Assembly: GCA_038087015.1 (NCBI GenBank) | Contig: JASBNA010000012.1 | Location: forward strand, 310,001-374,000 | Reading direction: 5' to 3' | Length of the DNA stretch: 64,000 nucleotides | DNA from: Cerrena zonata | Lineage: Eukaryota > Basidiomycota > Agaricomycetes > Polyporales > Cerrenaceae | Part shown: piece by piece, positions 31,617 through 40,851 of the stretch | How positions within the stretch are numbered: position 1 is the stretch's first letter | Layout of the letters: the number at the start of each line of letters is the position of its first letter | The notes under the pieces: model-generated | Databases searched by the model: none | The model's input: the letters and a program-made list of their open reading frames with translations, nothing else | What the model was told of the DNA's origin: nothing | Made by a program: the position numbers and the translations under genes

Positions 31617-34600
31617 ATGACAGTGCCTGAAGAGGAGGTACCATCATCTACTGGAACCAGTCTTACGTTTTCGGTCTCAAGTCTATCCAACGATACGAAT
31701 CTCTCAAATCACACGAATCCATCTCTACCACATTCTCCACCTATCCACACACCTCCCCCAATTCCAGCTCTACCCACAATGGCAGCCTTTAACCGAGGAG
31801 CCATTCACTTCCCCTTGCCAGGTTCAAGACCAGCTCCTAGGACCTTCAAGGGAAAGTACAACGACATCAAGCCCTTTATCGATCATTACGAACGTTTATG
31901 TGCACAATTCTATGTCACAAACCACCGTGAACGACTCGATAACATTGGCCAATACTGTACCCGTTCTACTCGCGAATTCATGGAAGCTCTTGATAGCTTT
32001 CGTGAAGGAGATTGGGATCAATTTGTCCTAGATCTTCTTGAATACTATGATGCCGAACGAGACGAGAAACGCTATACATGGCGAGACCTCGAAGCATATG
32101 CAAAGAAGCATGGTCGTACCCTCCAAAAAGTTAATTTGGCTTACTGGAAAATATACAGCCGGGGATTTATCCGCATTGGCGGATGGCTTAGTTACCGTAA
32201 TAAAATCTCCGACCGTGAGCAAGCCTTATACTTTTGGAAAGGTATTCCCAGGTCTTTTAGGCAAAAGCTAGAGTCTCGACTTATTGCGACTCATCCAGAT
32301 CATGACATGGAAGAGCCTTTTGATATTGAAGATATCCAAAGAGCAGCCAAGTCATTGTTAAAGCGAAACCGTTTTGACTCTGACAAGTTATGGTCTGATG
32401 AGGAACCAGCTGATGACAGTGATGTTGACTCTGGTTCTGATTCATCTTCAGACAGCAACACAGATTCAGAAGACTCTGATTCAGACTTTTCCCCCAAGAC
32501 CAAGATCAAGAAGAAGACCACTCGATTTCGCAAGTCAAGCCAATCTTCCAAGAAGAGTACGAAGAAAGCTCAGAATGACAACAAGATAGCACCTTCCACT
32601 CAGCACCCTGCATCTCGTCTTGGAAACAAGAAGAATGACCAGGAGGTGGAAGAGATCATTGGAAAGCTCAATCGTATGTCTCTTGAAGATCCTGCATATG
32701 CTATCAATTACTTTCGAGCCTACCAGTTGAATCCGATCATTGCAGACATTGTTCGTAAGCCTATCGAACGTGTGCGAACTCCTAGACCACCCTCTCGTTT
32801 TATCCCACCTGGATCAGAACAAGGAGGCAGACCCAACCCAGGGCCTACTGGAGCTAATGCCTATCAACAAGGTCCAGGCTTTGGACTAAGACATTGCTTC
32901 GGATGTGGTGCTGATGGTCATACCATGGCATACTGCTCAGCTATAAATGATCTAGTGAAACAAGGCATCATCAAACGTGATGGCTTTGGTAAACTTGTCA
33001 TGGCTGATGGTTCTAGGATTTATAGAATGCATGATGAAAGCTTTGCTGCCGCAGTCAAGCGTACTCTCCCTGTCCAAACCAACTTTATTACTACTCAGAA
33101 CTTTCACAATCAAGAGCACCTTCTTGATCCCTATGAATGTGACTTCTTGAGTGGTAATGAGAGTGACACTGGGAATGAGGAAATCTATATAGCCACTCGA
33201 TCCCAATACAACAAGGACAAGCGAAAGGATTATCAAGGAGTCTTTCCTCCTGCTAGAAAGCAGCATGAGACTAAACACCCTCGATTTTCCCCTGCTGATT
33301 CTAGTCGAAAAGAGAATATTCCTATCACTTCCACTCGTCCAACTACCAGACAAGCACCTCATGTTGGATTACCACCACTTGAGAAAGATGGACCACCTCC
33401 AAAGCCGAAACATCCTATCACAGTAGACCCACCTAGGTTTGACCCAAATGATAGTGATGCTTTCATGGAAGATGAAGCTATTTCTCCCAAGACTTCAATC
33501 TCTGCGAAGACCCTGCGTAACGATAATGAAGACTCTCGAACCATCATCAAGCGTATTCCTCGTAAATCTGAAGTTCAATCCCAAGTCGATCAGATGAATG
33601 TCTTAGGCAGAATCCTCAGCCAACCAGTCACGTTAGCTGTAGGAGAAGTCTTTGGTATCTCCAAAGAGCTCACTCATCACTTACAAGATGTGCTCAAGCC
33701 AAAGACTCAAGCCTCTGGACCCCCATCTAATCCCAAAGCTTCTACGACACCTCTGGCCAAAGTCAACAACATTGCCGATGATCCATTCGTAGCAACAACA
33801 TTTGTATCCAAGTCTAGAGGTACACTTATTAAGCTACGTATGGAGTGCGATGGGACACCAGTTCAAGCTATCATTGACACTGGCTCCCAACTCAACATTG
33901 CACACAAGCGAATCTGGAAGTCAGTACTTGGAAGACCTATTGATATGCACAAAGTTGTTAGCATGAGTGATGCTAATGGTGGCGAAAGCATGTTAAAAGG
34001 ATTAGTAGCCAACATACCTTTGACTTGCGGAGGTGTTATGACCCACGCAAATGTCTATGTTGGTGACCAAGTACCCTTCGATTTGTTGCTCGGACGACCC
34101 TGGCAAAGAGGTAACTTTGTTTCGATTGATGAACGAAGCGACGGAACTTACCTGCTCTTCAAGGACAAGAACCTAGATGTCCGTCATGAGGTTCTAGTCA
34201 CTCCTGACAATACTCTATCATTAGTGGACAACGAGACCGCTGAGTTCATTGACCGAACTCACCGAGTCCATCCACAAGTTAACCATATCCACACCGGAAA
34301 TGTGTTAGCGCCCAACGTTGACGAGAGTACCGGTAATAACGAACGTACCGAGGAGACCGAAGACACAGCTACGGCAGATGAAGACACCGAGCCCGAGAGT
34401 TCACAACCCGAGAATGAACCGATCGTATTACGCAAGCAAGGACTCAAACGCACCGCGGCAATGGCCGACATCAGTCACGAGGTTGCACGTGCTTCGAAGT
34501 CAGCAGCCAGATTGGGAAGGTCAATATATAAACATATTTCATTGAATAAACATACGGCCACGGTCGATTTGGAACATTCAATAAATAAATTATGTATTGA

Positions 34601-37600
34601 TTCTAGTCCTACTGTGCTGCACACGACTGAGAACGAGCCTCCGGAATGTCGACGAGAAGCCTGTCTACCTAACGAGGCCGCCACCTCCTATCAACGTCCA
34701 GAATCCGAGACCGAGTCTCCCTATGCGACCCCCCATCTTCATTCGACTTGTGTTGCCCTTCGGCATCCTAATGACACCCAGGATAACGAGTCTACATGGC
34801 AAAACAGTCAGCAAGACATGACAAAGGACAAGAAATCGAAATCTCCAGACTTACCAAGACAAACAGTCCAGAATTCGATTTCCCCCCTATCAAGCAGCGG
34901 TGGGAATGCTATCGATAACGCCTCTGACGTAGCGTTCACTGATGCCGTCCATGACAAGACTTTACGGCTCAAGGGAGGGTGTTCTGGTCCCCAGAATTTG
35001 AAAATTCTCGACCTAGATGGCAATATTGACGGAAAACCTCAGGTTGGTACCCCAGAAGTTGCTGATAACGAGGCAACTTACCTATCTGCAGTTAGTCCAA
35101 CATATTCCACCCCCAAACCCTTCATTTCTGCACTAGCAAACTCGTTTATGGCACAAGTGGGCGAATCTGAAACCCAGAACCCCAACGATCTTGCTCGGGA
35201 GGAAGAGACCAAGGCCAACTGCTCAGCGTGCCGTTGTACACCATCACACACGCTAGTAGGATGCCATAGAGATATTACGAAGCTGCCGAGTTGGATTCCT
35301 AAGCAACGAGACCCAGAAGAATGCAAAGGAAACCGGCAGAGCAGTCAGCAAGCTAGCTGCGGTCATACAAGCCCACAGAATGACACTCAAGAAGAGCGAC
35401 AAGTCCCCAAAGCTCAGAACCAGACGAGCGAGCCCCTAGCTATGGACCCAGTCGAGAACGAGATGACAAGCCGACAGTCGCAGAGCACCAGTGTACTGAC
35501 CAAGTGGAAGTCTTCAAATTACGAAGACTTCAGGCATTGGAAGGGAAAACATGACGTACCTGAGATCTCGGCCTCAGGTCCACGGTCATATTTCCCTGTC
35601 TTACCTGCTATCGTATTCGATAAGAGTACCCTAGCAGAAAAGAAGATAAGTACTGCCTCCCCTCGACTTACCAAGCCCAGGTTTCGCATTTTCCCCAAGG
35701 TTGCGATGCCTTCCTTCCTGTCCGCTATCCGCCTTCGTTTAACTCGACGTACCTTCGCTCATCATGTTGACCCTCAAAGAGAAGCTGCTATTCGACCTAT
35801 TGGTACGATTGTCCCCCCTGGTCCTGAGGGATTCCGCGCTGCTCGAGACAACATTAGACTTCATACGTCCGAAGACTACCCTCACCTTTCTGGTACCATT
35901 GCAACCCCTTACCTCCATCGCCTCCAGTATGACAGCGATCGTGCCAACGACAACGCACGATTCTTCACCGCCCCTAGCAGCACGTTGGTGTATGTGGATC
36001 CCTCACATCCCGATGAAGCCCCTACCGTCTTGCGTGGAGATGTCGTTATGGGAGTATGGGAGACAGGTGCTGAAAGGTGGGAAACAATCTTTCCCACAGT
36101 CGAAGAGCTGAGCCAGGATAACGAGAGTTCGACCAGCAGAAGAGATGAGGAAGAAAGCGAGGAAGTTGCTAGAGAGGAGAACGAGAACGACGGACCGGTT
36201 GATGCAAGCAATGAGGAAGTAAGTCGATCCCCGAGATTTGATCCGAGATCGAGGACTTCGGACTTAACGGAAACCACGTTCCAGGCACCGAGTAGCGTCT
36301 TTCTTGCCACGTGCGAACCTCTCGATGACGGCTCCGAGATTCGATCGCGCCTCGATCATCCCGTCGAACCGGCTCATCTTGCTCGACCATCCTCTGCTGC
36401 CTCATCTACTCCTACTCAACCTCCACCTCCCTACAACTTCGACTTTGCTCTTGTCGCTTCAGAATGCCAGTACGACAACCACGCCCTCTGCGAATCTATG
36501 TACACTGCAGCTCGCCGGATCACCGATCGAGAACGACTCTCCCCTCCTCGAGTTCCCCCGTGCTTGCTTGGCATCCTTCGCCTCCAGACCAACCAGATCT
36601 CATTCGGGTCCTTTTCCCCTCACTTCCCTGCTCTCGAGTCTGATGCTCACAACCAGTGGATCAACTCCATTCTTCGCTCTAGGTTCGATGAGGACTCTGA
36701 CGATGACACTGGTAGTATGCCCGGCCTGGAATCTATTCCCCCTAGCTCGGACTCTGAGGACGACTCAGGCTACTCTACAGCTGCTGCTGACAATGACTCA
36801 ATCATTGTCCACCCTTCTCCTATGCCGGGAAATGAAGAATCGAACGAGGAGGCCACAGATATGCTAACTGATGAGGATACCGGTATGTTTTTGGACCAAT
36901 CTCTTGATCCAGAAACTAACCCTTTCAAAGATTCAGATATTAGCTTACTCTCGTCCCCAGACCGACGTCTCACCCGTGAAAACACATACATGCCTTCTCG
37001 GTCTGAATCACCAGTCCGAAGAGACCCAGCTCGTGTGTTAGAACGTAGACGATCCCCTCTTCGTCGATCACATCCCTTGCACCGGCAGAATGGAGTGAGC
37101 AGTGAGTCCATCCCTTTCGTCCCTAGCCCACTTCGACACATTGCTTACCAACGAGAACATTCAGCAATCCCTACGCCAGCTCCTTCCCAGTCCAACTCGC
37201 CAGTCGATTCCCTCATGGATTCAGACAGTGAATCCCTCGGTAGCCACACCAGTACTGAGACTGAGGAAGGTGAGATCCACAGTGACCAGGATGAGCTCGA
37301 CGAAGACTTAGAGGACGAAGATATGCTTCTGGATTCATCATCTGAATCTGACGATGGCTCCCCTACCCTAGGATATCCCTCGGCCCCCTCAGCGACCCCA
37401 GAACTTGTTCAGGAACCAGTAATGGTAGACTTGCGTACTGGCGAGGAAATCGGCCTCAACGGTATGCATGCTTTTCTACGGTTCGCTCAGCAACGTCTCT
37501 CTGCAAGTCCTCGTACCCCTTCTATGTCCCCTGACACTTCCTCTGGAGCTCCATCTCGAGAAAGCACCGATCCCATCCCTCCATACGATGCCGAAATTGA

Positions 37601-38234
37601 CTTTTCTGCCATCCCCCCTGCTGCTCGTCACCTCGTCGACTCCACGAACCCTTATGCCAACCCTCAGTTCCAGCATAGCAACATAGCATCCCCTAATGGC
37701 ATCGTCCCAGAAGCTCAAGATTTGTCCATGGCGGAACTCCAAAACCGCTCGGTTTGTTTCTTCCGGGACATTTTTGTTTTCTATCTCGATGCTGTAACTC
37801 ATGAACTGGGTCAGTATGGATTCTTCCCCTGGCAGAATCGTGTTCGAAATACCTCTACCGATGGAGAAAACGCAGATGTCTTACGCTGGAGGCTTGATCT
37901 TTTTCGAGAGGATCCTGAGAACTGCGGCAACCCTTTCTTGTTCAGCGCAGAAAAGGCACGCATCCGCCGTCTCGTGAACTTCATTGACTGTCACCCAGGT
38001 CTTCCCTCTCGTGCATCTCAGCATCGGGAACTCTTGCGTATGTTCTACGAGTTCAAGCTTGACAACATCCATGTACACGACTGGATCGTCAACGCTCGAT
38101 TGGCGGGACAACTTGGTACGGTCTTTGGACCCACTCCTTTTCATCTTCGTTCGACTCACGCTCATGCAGCTCCAGAGCATGCCTGTATGTTTCTCTATCC
38201 CTCATCGAGATTGGGAAACTTACTTTTTCTTTGA
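31617..38234 (+). CDS. Gypsy Gag-protease with a ~1,300-residue extension
   Basis: This 2,205-codon frame starts at ATG 31617 just after the LTR. Residues about 60-260 are a Gag capsid region (TFKGKYNDIKPFIDHY, EALDSFREGDWDQF). An acidic then basic linker follows, and a CCHC knuckle CFGCGADGHTMAYC lies near residue 425. The retropepsin has AIIDTGSQLNIAHKRIW (about 752) and DLLLGRPWQRGNF. Beyond residue about 870 the frame continues without a stop through disordered, charged sequence. Three more ordered islands stand out: about 1390-1490 (GTIVPPGPEGFRAARDN), about 1600-1700 (FDFALVASECQYDNHAL) and about 2035-2180 (HELGQYGFFPWQNRVRN). The islands are rich in aromatic residues and match no domain I know. 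The frame ends at TGA 38232-38234, about 2 kb before the RT-side coding starts to look conserved. Confidence 0.85.
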   Translation: MTVPEEEVPSSTGTSLTFSVSSLSNDTNLSNHTNPSLPHSPPIHTPPPIPALPTMAAFNRGAIHFPLPGSRPAPRTFKGKYNDIKPFIDHYERLCAQFYVTNHRERLDNIGQYCTRSTREFMEALDSFREGDWDQFVLDLLEYYDAERDEKRYTWRDLEAYAKKHGRTLQKVNLAYWKIYSRGFIRIGGWLSYRNKISDREQALYFWKGIPRSFRQKLESRLIATHPDHDMEEPFDIEDIQRAAKSLLKRNRFDSDKLWSDEEPADDSDVDSGSDSSSDSNTDSEDSDSDFSPKTKIKKKTTRFRKSSQSSKKSTKKAQNDNKIAPSTQHPASRLGNKKNDQEVEEIIGKLNRMSLEDPAYAINYFRAYQLNPIIADIVRKPIERVRTPRPPSRFIPPGSEQGGRPNPGPTGANAYQQGPGFGLRHCFGCGADGHTMAYCSAINDLVKQGIIKRDGFGKLVMADGSRIYRMHDESFAAAVKRTLPVQTNFITTQNFHNQEHLLDPYECDFLSGNESDTGNEEIYIATRSQYNKDKRKDYQGVFPPARKQHETKHPRFSPADSSRKENIPITSTRPTTRQAPHVGLPPLEKDGPPPKPKHPITVDPPRFDPNDSDAFMEDEAISPKTSISAKTLRNDNEDSRTIIKRIPRKSEVQSQVDQMNVLGRILSQPVTLAVGEVFGISKELTHHLQDVLKPKTQASGPPSNPKASTTPLAKVNNIADDPFVATTFVSKSRGTLIKLRMECDGTPVQAIIDTGSQLNIAHKRIWKSVLGRPIDMHKVVSMSDANGGESMLKGLVANIPLTCGGVMTHANVYVGDQVPFDLLLGRPWQRGNFVSIDERSDGTYLLFKDKNLDVRHEVLVTPDNTLSLVDNETAEFIDRTHRVHPQVNHIHTGNVLAPNVDESTGNNERTEETEDTATADEDTEPESSQPENEPIVLRKQGLKRTAAMADISHEVARASKSAARLGRSIYKHISLNKHTATVDLEHSINKLCIDSSPTVLHTTENEPPECRREACLPNEAATSYQRPESETESPYATPHLHSTCVALRHPNDTQDNESTWQNSQQDMTKDKKSKSPDLPRQTVQNSISPLSSSGGNAIDNASDVAFTDAVHDKTLRLKGGCSGPQNLKILDLDGNIDGKPQVGTPEVADNEATYLSAVSPTYSTPKPFISALANSFMAQVGESETQNPNDLAREEETKANCSACRCTPSHTLVGCHRDITKLPSWIPKQRDPEECKGNRQSSQQASCGHTSPQNDTQEERQVPKAQNQTSEPLAMDPVENEMTSRQSQSTSVLTKWKSSNYEDFRHWKGKHDVPEISASGPRSYFPVLPAIVFDKSTLAEKKISTASPRLTKPRFRIFPKVAMPSFLSAIRLRLTRRTFAHHVDPQREAAIRPIGTIVPPGPEGFRAARDNIRLHTSEDYPHLSGTIATPYLHRLQYDSDRANDNARFFTAPSSTLVYVDPSHPDEAPTVLRGDVVMGVWETGAERWETIFPTVEELSQDNESSTSRRDEEESEEVAREENENDGPVDASNEEVSRSPRFDPRSRTSDLTETTFQAPSSVFLATCEPLDDGSEIRSRLDHPVEPAHLARPSSAASSTPTQPPPPYNFDFALVASECQYDNHALCESMYTAARRITDRERLSPPRVPPCLLGILRLQTNQISFGSFSPHFPALESDAHNQWINSILRSRFDEDSDDDTGSMPGLESIPPSSDSEDDSGYSTAAADNDSIIVHPSPMPGNEESNEEATDMLTDEDTGMFLDQSLDPETNPFKDSDISLLSSPDRRLTRENTYMPSRSESPVRRDPARVLERRRSPLRRSHPLHRQNGVSSESIPFVPSPLRHIAYQREHSAIPTPAPSQSNSPVDSLMDSDSESLGSHTSTETEEGEIHSDQDELDEDLEDEDMLLDSSSESDDGSPTLGYPSAPSATPELVQEPVMVDLRTGEEIGLNGMHAFLRFAQQRLSASPRTPSMSPDTSSGAPSRESTDPIPPYDAEIDFSAIPPAARHLVDSTNPYANPQFQHSNIASPNGIVPEAQDLSMAELQNRSVCFFRDIFVFYLDAVTHELGQYGFFPWQNRVRNTSTDGENADVLRWRLDLFREDPENCGNPFLFSAEKARIRRLVNFIDCHPGLPSRASQHRELLRMFYEFKLDNIHVHDWIVNARLAGQLGTVFGPTPFHLRSTHAHAAPEHACMFLYPSSRLGNLLFL

Positions 38235-40851
38235 TTTATTCTCAGAAAGCGTTCGAGCGTCGAAGACTCGAACACCCAACGCTTTTGCCGGTGCCTGTAC
38301 ACTCGCGCATTTGCGAATCGTCGACGGCCAACATCTCGACTTCTCTTTTCCTCTGGACAACTCGATTTCTCTTCGTCTCATATTTTCTTTTTCTTCTTTT
38401 TCTCTATTTCTCGACTTAACCCCCAAAACCCACAAAACATATCCGTTTCTCTTGTGTCTCTCTACCCCCACTCACGGCCATTCTATATACAAAACCCCAG
38501 ATCCCGTTTCAATTTCCCCTTTCCGTTTCTCTCTTCATTTCCCTCTTGCCCAAGGCACACCCCCACTCTTCCCCTTCGACTTCGGATTCACGATTGAATA
38601 CAGAGACTCGTCTCTGTATAAGTCCTTCAACAGGACACTCCTTCTTCTCGCGTTTATCACGCATTTACGCCGCTCAACCGGTACGAGTCGAAACCGACTT
38701 TTGTTTTATTCTGATTTTCTTTTCTTTTTCGATTTCTTATGTCCTTTTTCTTTTCTTTTTCTCTCTCTCTCTCGTCTCGGCCCTTTTGTAGTCTACTGGA
38801 GTACAGGACCCGGTACCTACTTAAGTTGTATATTAGAAACGCTCTCTCCGAAGAGCCCGGTCCCGTCTACGGCATTTTGTATCAGGACACCCTCCCGGTA
38901 TGAACTCACGCGTGAGGAATCGAACCCACGACCTTGTCATAAGTTCGGCGCCTCAAGTCTTTCTTGTAAAGACTTAAAACACGAGTTCCTGCTCGAGGAT
39001 TCGAACCGGCAGCTTCCTCTCAGCTTGCCTACTTTCGACCTCACTAGCATATACCCTCGGACTTCCGCGCGTTGGTCCTTGACTTCAAAGCCACATGGCA
39101 CGGCGCTTCCTCTTAAGCACCAAGCCTCGTGTGCTCCCAATTCCTCCCGAGTTTCCGTGATCTCCCATGCCCATCTAAGCTCTACGCTAGAAGGCTGTGA
39201 TGTCATGATCGACGGTCGTTTCATTATTGACCTCGATACTCTCGTGTCCCGTCGACACATTCCCTTCCACCTACTTGCTTTCGACGCAGTCCAACTGCTC
39301 TCGATTTCGATTCCCCCACATTCTCACACCCTCTGGAACCCTACTCGAACCCCCATTCCCACTGGACCACTTACTTACGATTGTCTCGACGGACCGACAT
39401 CGTCAGTAAGTACCCTCGACTTGTGTCTCGATTCAACAATTACTTGGTCATTGGTTACATTTACAGGCAATAACGATATTTTTGATATCGAGCCCAGTTT
39501 GGCTATATACGCACCTCTCGTGCCCACAAGCCCTATCTGTGCCCTGTCTATGGTCACACTACCATCTTCGAATCATCACACGGTCCATCTACCCCATCGC
39601 TATGCGAGTCCTGCTGCAAACATATGCACACTCGTTCCCCTTCCTCTCAAAACGAGAAATCGTCATTTAATGAACGATCATCCTACCGGCAATAACGATA
39701 CTTCCAGTATTGAGCATGGTTTGGTAAAGCACGACTTTGGGCGTGTACACCCTATCCATGTCCAGTCAGGACTCATCACTCCACGACAACCTCTCGTTTC
39801 GTCAAGCGACCCCCAGACAATCTCAAATCCGACTCTACCAGTTCACTACGAACCCAGACTCTCAATACCGAAGTCTGTTATGTTCCCACGAGTAGACTGG
39901 ATTGATTCTGTCATTCCTCGAGTACTTCCATCCCCCTCGATGCATTCACATTCTTCCCACTCTTGGTCCACTTCGTCAAGTGACCCCCACGTCCACATTC
40001 CTTGTCGATCCTCTATCCCCGCCGCCGTTTATTCAATCCCACATGCCAAATCCTTGCCGAGTCCCACTATGACATTAAATTCTATTGATACTCCTGCCGG
40101 TAGTCTTACCAGTATTAGTGTTAATAAATTACAATCGAGTAGACCTGCAGCCATGTGCATTGAAACCAAAACCATCGAGCCCGTCAAATGTTTCTACATG
40201 AGCATCAAAGACTATCAGAATTTCAAAAGTGACCACCCAGTTACTTCTAATTCTGGAGTTAAGTATGTAAAATATGGATTTGATAAGTCCCATATTCCAA
40301 ATATGGACACTCACGTTCAGCCCGATGTTATCATGGGCACAGAACAAGACTTACCATTCTGTATTCTTACACAACTCGAAGTTGATGATGACTATGTGTT
40401 TGAAATGGCTTCTGATGTGTTAACAGCATACAAACGTGCAGACAAGAAAGTCAGACCAGTACCTGGAGTATTTCCTGAAGAAGATCGAGTACTACGTCGT
40501 TTTCCCGAAGACCCTCTATTAAGCTTACCGAAGCTTACGATGCACCCTCCAGAATTCATACCCAATGGACGTCTTACCCAAGAACGTCTAGACGAGATGA
40601 ACATCAATCCTGATAAGTATCTCTGGCCAGAAGAAGAGAAACTTTTCAAATGGGTTTTACAACTCAATCAGGATTCCCTGGTCTTTGAAGAAGAGCATCG
40701 CGGTACCCTACGAGAAGACTACTTCACTCCTTACATCATCCCTACCATCGAACACATCCCCTGGGCCCTTACCAACATTCCTATTCCTCCTGGACTTAGG
40801 AGTCAGGTCATCACCTTACTCAAAGACAAGATGTCCGCAGGGTGTCTATGA
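37984..40851 (+). CDS. Gypsy spacer frame leading into the N-terminal part of RT
   Basis: This frame (+1 to the Gag-protease frame) is open for 955 codons and overlaps that frame by about 250 nt. The first 600 codons, up to about 40100, are pyrimidine-rich DNA that may be open by composition. They include two tRNA-like B-box sequences at 38916-39007 and a possible 61-nt intron at 39406-39466, so translation there is doubtful. From about 40150 the reading is clearly coding: VKCFYMSIKDYQNF, ILTQLEVDDDYVFEM, RPVPGVFPEEDRVLRRFPED, and the entry to RT, AFEEE-like HRGTLREDYFTPYIIPT and NIPIPPGLRSQVITLLKDK. It stops at TGA 40849-40851 because of a frame break in MSAGVYESS at about 40841-40845. Confidence 0.65.
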   Translation: MTVTQVFPLVHLSIGNSCVCSTSSSLTTSMYTTGSSTLDWRDNLVRSLDPLLFIFVRLTLMQLQSMPVCFSIPHRDWETYFFFDLFSESVRASKTRTPNAFAGACTLAHLRIVDGQHLDFSFPLDNSISLRLIFSFSSFSLFLDLTPKTHKTYPFLLCLSTPTHGHSIYKTPDPVSISPFRFSLHFPLAQGTPPLFPFDFGFTIEYRDSSLYKSFNRTLLLLAFITHLRRSTGTSRNRLLFYSDFLFFFDFLCPFSFLFLSLSRLGPFVVYWSTGPGTYLSCILETLSPKSPVPSTAFCIRTPSRYELTREESNPRPCHKFGASSLSCKDLKHEFLLEDSNRQLPLSLPTFDLTSIYPRTSARWSLTSKPHGTALPLKHQASCAPNSSRVSVISHAHLSSTLEGCDVMIDGRFIIDLDTLVSRRHIPFHLLAFDAVQLLSISIPPHSHTLWNPTRTPIPTGPLTYDCLDGPTSSVSTLDLCLDSTITWSLVTFTGNNDIFDIEPSLAIYAPLVPTSPICALSMVTLPSSNHHTVHLPHRYASPAANICTLVPLPLKTRNRHLMNDHPTGNNDTSSIEHGLVKHDFGRVHPIHVQSGLITPRQPLVSSSDPQTISNPTLPVHYEPRLSIPKSVMFPRVDWIDSVIPRVLPSPSMHSHSSHSWSTSSSDPHVHIPCRSSIPAAVYSIPHAKSLPSPTMTLNSIDTPAGSLTSISVNKLQSSRPAAMCIETKTIEPVKCFYMSIKDYQNFKSDHPVTSNSGVKYVKYGFDKSHIPNMDTHVQPDVIMGTEQDLPFCILTQLEVDDDYVFEMASDVLTAYKRADKKVRPVPGVFPEEDRVLRRFPEDPLLSLPKLTMHPPEFIPNGRLTQERLDEMNINPDKYLWPEEEKLFKWVLQLNQDSLVFEEEHRGTLREDYFTPYIIPTIEHIPWALTNIPIPPGLRSQVITLLKDKMSAGCL
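38916..39007 (-). other. two tRNA-like B-box sequences inside the Gypsy spacer
   Basis: On the minus strand GGTTCGAATCC (39007-38997) and GGTTCGATTCC (38926-38916) both match the RNA polymerase III B-box / tRNA T-arm consensus, 81 nt apart. The second can form a 5-bp T-stem with a 7-bp acceptor-like pairing (including wobbles). No matching A-box or clear anticodon arm is seen, so no tRNA gene is called. They may be decayed tRNA copies or an element-borne control site. Confidence 0.45.

Noticed and set aside
38916..39007. tRNA genes on the minus strand
   Set aside because: B-boxes are perfect, but there is no A-box, no proper D-arm and no clear anticodon stem; kept only as tRNA-like sequence.
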